DNA from: Pseudobutyrivibrio sp.
GTDB lineage: Bacteria; Bacillota; Clostridia; Lachnospirales; Lachnospiraceae
Direction: 5' to 3'
Assembly (NCBI GenBank): GCA_017557435.1
Contig: JAFYYR010000011.1
Location: forward strand, 99,575-163,574
Length of the DNA stretch: 64,000 nt
This document shows, piece by piece, positions 63,881 through 64,000 of the stretch (position 1 is its first letter; each line of letters opens with the position of its first letter). A model generated the notes under the pieces. That model made no database searches and was not told the origin of the DNA. It worked only from the letters and a program-made list of their open reading frames with translations. Position numbers and translations under genes: made by a program.

Positions 63881-64000
63881 AACCTTCGATCTATTAGTAT
63901 TCATCAGCTGAATGTGTTACCACACTTACACCTTGAACCTATCTACCTTATCGTCTTTAAGGGATCTTATCTCCTTGAAGGAGGGGATATCTCATCTTGA
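63881..64000 (-). rRNA. 23S rRNA, 3' end
   Basis: The minus strand ends with the conserved TGATGAATACTAATAGATCG segment found at the 3' terminus of bacterial 23S rRNA; the rest is outside the window. The exact end is approximate. A small stem (63846-63860) follows and may be a processing site. Confidence 0.9.

Overview
The window is a low-G+C Firmicutes chromosome segment, most likely from the family Lachnospiraceae and close to Butyrivibrio/Pseudobutyrivibrio. That placement is an inference from gene content: a FabK-type fatty acid operon, the SCIFF peptide with its radical SAM maturase, a fused SecDF, a FolT transporter under a tetrahydrofolate riboswitch, several GGDEF proteins and chemoreceptors, and starch and secreted glycoside-hydrolase-like genes. 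Nothing in the sequence names the species.

Layout. 1-7.5 kb: one minus-strand operon acpP-accB-accC-accD-accA-fabH-fabK-fabD-fabG-fabF (fabF cut by the window edge). It has one strong promoter flanked by two dyads that look like a MarR/FabT-type repressor site. 7.5-13.8 kb: a chemoreceptor, a flavodiiron protein plus L-lactate dehydrogenase pair, EF-P, a GH25 muramidase and a CYTH phosphatase. 13.9-23.1 kb: a sensing region with a chemoreceptor translationally coupled to a sugar-type binding protein, a PI-PLC-like enzyme, two diguanylate cyclases, a small hydrolase and dapB. 23.1-31.8 kb: typA (behind a G+C-rich structured leader), serS, secDF, the scfA/scfB pair and a secreted trigger-factor-like lipoprotein. 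32.0-39.5 kb: a LacI regulator with its operator, malQ, a secreted DUF5722-type protein, adenine deaminase, hypB and an orphan kinase ATPase domain. 39.6-46.5 kb: a possible small RNA and a seven-gene operon with a nickel/oligopeptide-type ABC importer and two paralogous methyltransferases. 46.6-53.2 kb: small metabolic genes, a third chemoreceptor, the THF riboswitch with folT, and a diguanylate cyclase with an in-frame stop codon.

53.4-62.9 kb is an integrated genetic island. A 23-bp direct repeat lies at both ends; the right copy is the 3' end of a tRNA-Arg(ACG) gene. Next to it is a tyrosine recombinase gene, with a divergent XRE repressor beside that. At the far end is a winged-helix, replication-initiator-like gene. 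The cargo is two divergent ankyrin-like paralogues separated by an unknown gene, a membrane-anchored protein with an XRE-like C-terminal domain, and an AlbA_2/ATPase regulator that contains an out-of-frame 13-bp tandem repeat. No relaxase, capsid or transfer gene is visible. The layout (integrase, divergent repressor, Rep-like gene, cargo) resembles phage-satellite or defence-island architecture, and this is the best candidate for an undescribed system here.

62.8-64 kb: the tail of an rRNA-tRNA operon on the minus strand: the 23S 3' end, a truncated tRNA-Asn copy, then tRNAs Asn, Glu, Thr, Met, Asp, Val, Leu and Arg. No 5S gene lies between the 23S end and the first tRNA.
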